A stretch of DNA of 64,000 bases from contig JAHREW010000035.1 of NCBI GenBank assembly GCA_020883125.1, forward strand, positions 1 to 64,000, given 5' to 3'. The stretch comes from Microcoleus sp. CAWBG506 (lineage in GTDB: Bacteria > Cyanobacteriota > Cyanobacteriia > Cyanobacteriales > Microcoleaceae). The notes under the pieces were generated by a model. The model saw nothing but the letters and a program-made list of their open reading frames with translations. It was not told where the DNA came from and made no database searches. Made by a program: the position numbers and the translations under genes. Each line of letters starts with the position of its first letter. Position 1 is the stretch's first letter. Below, piece by piece: positions 62,382 through 64,000 of the stretch.

Positions 62382-62682
62382 TGAGTGTGTCCCGCGACCT
62401 CTTAAACGTGAACTCACAGACTTTGAGGTGCGAACTGTTGTAGAGATAGGATGGGCGGGTAAAAAGAATGGTGAATTATTGAAACTCATGATGCAGGAGA
62501 GTTTTACCATTTTGCTGACTACGGATCAGAATTTACGTTATCAGCAAAATTTGCAGCAGGCTGGAGTTGCAGTCATTGTGATGGTCGCGCCCAGCAATCG
62601 TCTTGCCAATTTGCTTCCACTAATACCCAGCGTTTGTAGTGCGCTGATTTCAATCGCTCCGGGCGAAGTGATTGAAGTTTAA
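62365..62682 (+). CDS. DUF5615 PIN-like toxin
   Basis: The 105-residue protein opens with MRILLDECVPRPLKREL and has TTDQNLRYQQNL, the acidic residues of the Mut7-C/PIN-like fold of DUF5615. It is the likely ribonuclease toxin of the pair, translationally coupled to the DUF433 antitoxin. RNA target is unknown. Confidence 0.92.
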   Translation: MRILLDECVPRPLKRELTDFEVRTVVEIGWAGKKNGELLKLMMQESFTILLTTDQNLRYQQNLQQAGVAVIVMVAPSNRLANLLPLIPSVCSALISIAPGEVIEV

Positions 62683-62890
62683 TAGAAAGATAGTCTCTGC
62701 GTTTAGTGTATCAGCAGAAATTCGATCGCAGTCGTTCAAGTTTCGATTACGATCGCCCAAATACCTGAATCCACGCCAAATCAAGGATTTTGCTCGCCAA
62801 AGCCGATCGCCCGCCACGAATCCCTAACTACAAATAAGCCCCACCCGCTAAAATTAAAAAATAGAGACGTAAATAGGCAGGCCCTGTCCA

Positions 62891-63499
62891 ATGATCCCAA
62901 CAGTTATAGAACAATCCGGTCGTGGCGAACGCGCCTTTGATATCTACTCGCGACTTCTGCGCGATCGCATCGTCTTCTTGGGCCAACAGGTAGACTCAGA
63001 CTTGGCTAACCTGATTGTTGCCCAATTGCTATTTTTAGACGCTGAAGACCCAGAAAAAGATATTTACCTCTATATCAACTCCCCAGGGGGTTCGGTGACA
63101 GCAGGTATGGGCATTTTTGACACCATGAATCACATCCGCCCCGATGTTTGCACCATTTGTCTCGGTTTGGCCGCCAGCATGGGCGCTTTTCTGCTGAGTG
63201 CTGGGGCAAAAGGCAAGCGCATGAGTCTGCCTCACACCCGGATTATGATCCACCAACCTCTGGGTGGAGCTCAGGGACAAGCAACGGATATTGAAATTCA
63301 GGCCAAGGAGATTTTGTACCACAAACGCCGTCTGAACGGGTTTTTGGCAGATCATACCGGTCAGCCGCTTTCCCGGATTGAAGAAGATACCGAACGGGAT
63401 TTCTTTATGTCGGCCGAAGAAGCAAAGGAATACGGTTTGGTGGATCAAGTGATCGATCGCCGTCCTTCTGCAACTCGCCCGATCGCAGCCGTCGCCTAA
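62891..63499 (+). CDS. clpP: ATP-dependent Clp protease proteolytic subunit
   Basis: The 202-residue protein is a full ClpP with the catalytic triad S96 (GLAASMGAF), H121 (MIHQPLGG) and D170 (DTERDFFMS), and the [21 protein letters not shown]-terminus. It forms a tetradecameric chamber with a Clp ATPase. Cyanobacteria carry several clpP and clpR genes; which paralogue this is cannot be settled here. No second clp gene is next to it in the window. ATG at 62891 is used. Confidence 0.97.
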   Translation: MIPTVIEQSGRGERAFDIYSRLLRDRIVFLGQQVDSDLANLIVAQLLFLDAEDPEKDIYLYINSPGGSVTAGMGIFDTMNHIRPDVCTICLGLAASMGAFLLSAGAKGKRMSLPHTRIMIHQPLGGAQGQATDIEIQAKEILYHKRRLNGFLADHTGQPLSRIEEDTERDFFMSAEEAKEYGLVDQVIDRRPSATRPIAAVA

Positions 63500-63590
63500 A
63501 TTACCAGTAATATCAATTGTCACCGGAATTGATATTACCCACAGTCAGGACACGGCAGTTATATCATTTCCTGGTAGCATCGGAATTAAT

Positions 63591-63648
63591 ATTAGCCGAA
63601 ATGAGGACACGGCATTAGCCGAAATGAGGACACGGCAGTGCCGTGTCC
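63591..63648. repeat. 23-bp direct repeat with terminal hairpin
   Basis: ATTAGCCGAAATGAGGACACGGC occurs in two adjoining copies (63591 and 63614), and a third, partial AGGACACGGCAG is at 63547. The last copy continues into GTGCCGTGTCC, which pairs with GGACACGGCA (63628-63648) and could end the clpP transcript. Nothing else is coding in 63500-63822. Confidence 0.8.
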
Positions 63649-63822
63649 CTACAATTAATCTACGATTATTTGGATGTAGAGATCGATTTAAACCTGGATC
63701 TCGCTCTATACCGATCCCTATCTTCTGTTGTGAATGAAGTATAATGAATCAGAGCCAGATCCTGACGATCGCCATCGCCGAATAAGATGCTAATGTGTTG
63801 ACGAGAATAGAAAAAGCGAGAC

Positions 63823-64000
63823 TTACTTCTGTTTGAGTAACATCATTACTGCTCCTGTTAAAACGACCATGACCAAGGCTCCCACTCCATAAGTGCTACC
63901 TAGCCCGATCGATTTACTCAATTGTTGGCTGATTAAGGGCGATAGAAATTGTCCCAGAAAGAAGGCGGTTGTGATACCACTGAGGACGCGACCGCGTAAA
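63823..64000 (-). CDS. C-terminus of an MFS-type transporter (cut by window edge)
   Basis: On the minus strand, the frame open at the window edge reads LRGRVLSGITTAFFLGQFLSP, slightly broken here, then a hydrophobic final helix GVGALVMVVLTGAVMMLLKQK and a TAA at 63823-63825. RGRV..G..T...FLGQFLSPL is typical of the last pair of helices in major facilitator transporters. The rest lies outside the window. Confidence 0.7.
   Translation of the reverse strand, partial: LRGRVLSGITTAFFLGQFLSPLISQQLSKSIGLGSTYGVGALVMVVLTGAVMMLLKQK

Overview
The window looks like a filamentous cyanobacterium of the Oscillatoriales (Microcoleus/Oscillatoria type). The evidence is an allophycocyanin-B gene (apcD), a knotless phytochrome of the Cph2 type, a fused panC/cmk gene, a DUF2555 protein, and the HIP1 octamer GCGATCGC recurring throughout. 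The assignment to this group is inference from gene content and base composition; no 16S gene is present.

Layout. 0-8 kb: two FHA-domain proteins (one fused to an FAD/NAD-binding oxidoreductase), a KGG stress protein, endonuclease V, and a NarL-type response regulator beside a histidine kinase broken by one in-frame stop. 8-12 kb: a 283-bp MITE with 14-bp terminal repeats and 5-bp target duplication, then a LOV-PAS-GGDEF-EAL protein. 12-16 kb: plsC, a pstS gene split by an IS200/IS605-type TnpB element, and a frameshifted pspA. 16-23.5 kb: tandem GT39 glycosyltransferases, a subtilase with N-terminal RTX repeats, an LPG-synthase-like membrane protein and a small remnant that may come from a defence helicase. 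23.6-27.5 kb: two adjacent paralogous membrane proteins of unknown function, a perfect 52-bp palindrome and purM. 28-35 kb: rlpA, an IS607-type element with frameshifted tnpB, panC/cmk, a polysaccharide deacetylase, an IS right-end relic and apcD. 35-40 kb: HTH protein, mazG, DUF2227 protein, tRNA-Val and a third GT39. 40-47 kb: a signalling block of hybrid sensor kinase, two response regulators and the Cph2-like phytochrome. 47-51.3 kb: small conserved proteins, an esterase, coaBC and a HAD phosphatase. 51.5-59.6 kb: a kinase with a receiver-adenylate cyclase, an HGSNAT-like membrane acyltransferase, and a large cyclase-ATPase-TPR protein with the domain order of animal soluble adenylyl cyclase. 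59.7-64 kb: a long carotenoid oxygenase, a DUF433/DUF5615 toxin-antitoxin pair, clpP and the end of an MFS transporter.

How it works together. The window is rich in second-messenger signalling: two complete GGDEF-EAL proteins carry predicted light-sensing domains (LOV, and PCB-type GAF), and two class III cyclases sit close together. Between genes there are at least seven families of short palindromic or repeated elements, and three IS200/IS605-type right ends (one intact element, two relics) share one hairpin layout.

The most informative local event is the TnpB element in pstS. Removing 12947..14296 rejoins a continuous 314-codon reading frame exactly, and the predicted omega-RNA guide would read the interrupted gene itself. 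Three other genes are broken by a single base (one stop, two C/G-run frameshifts); these may be real decay or read errors.
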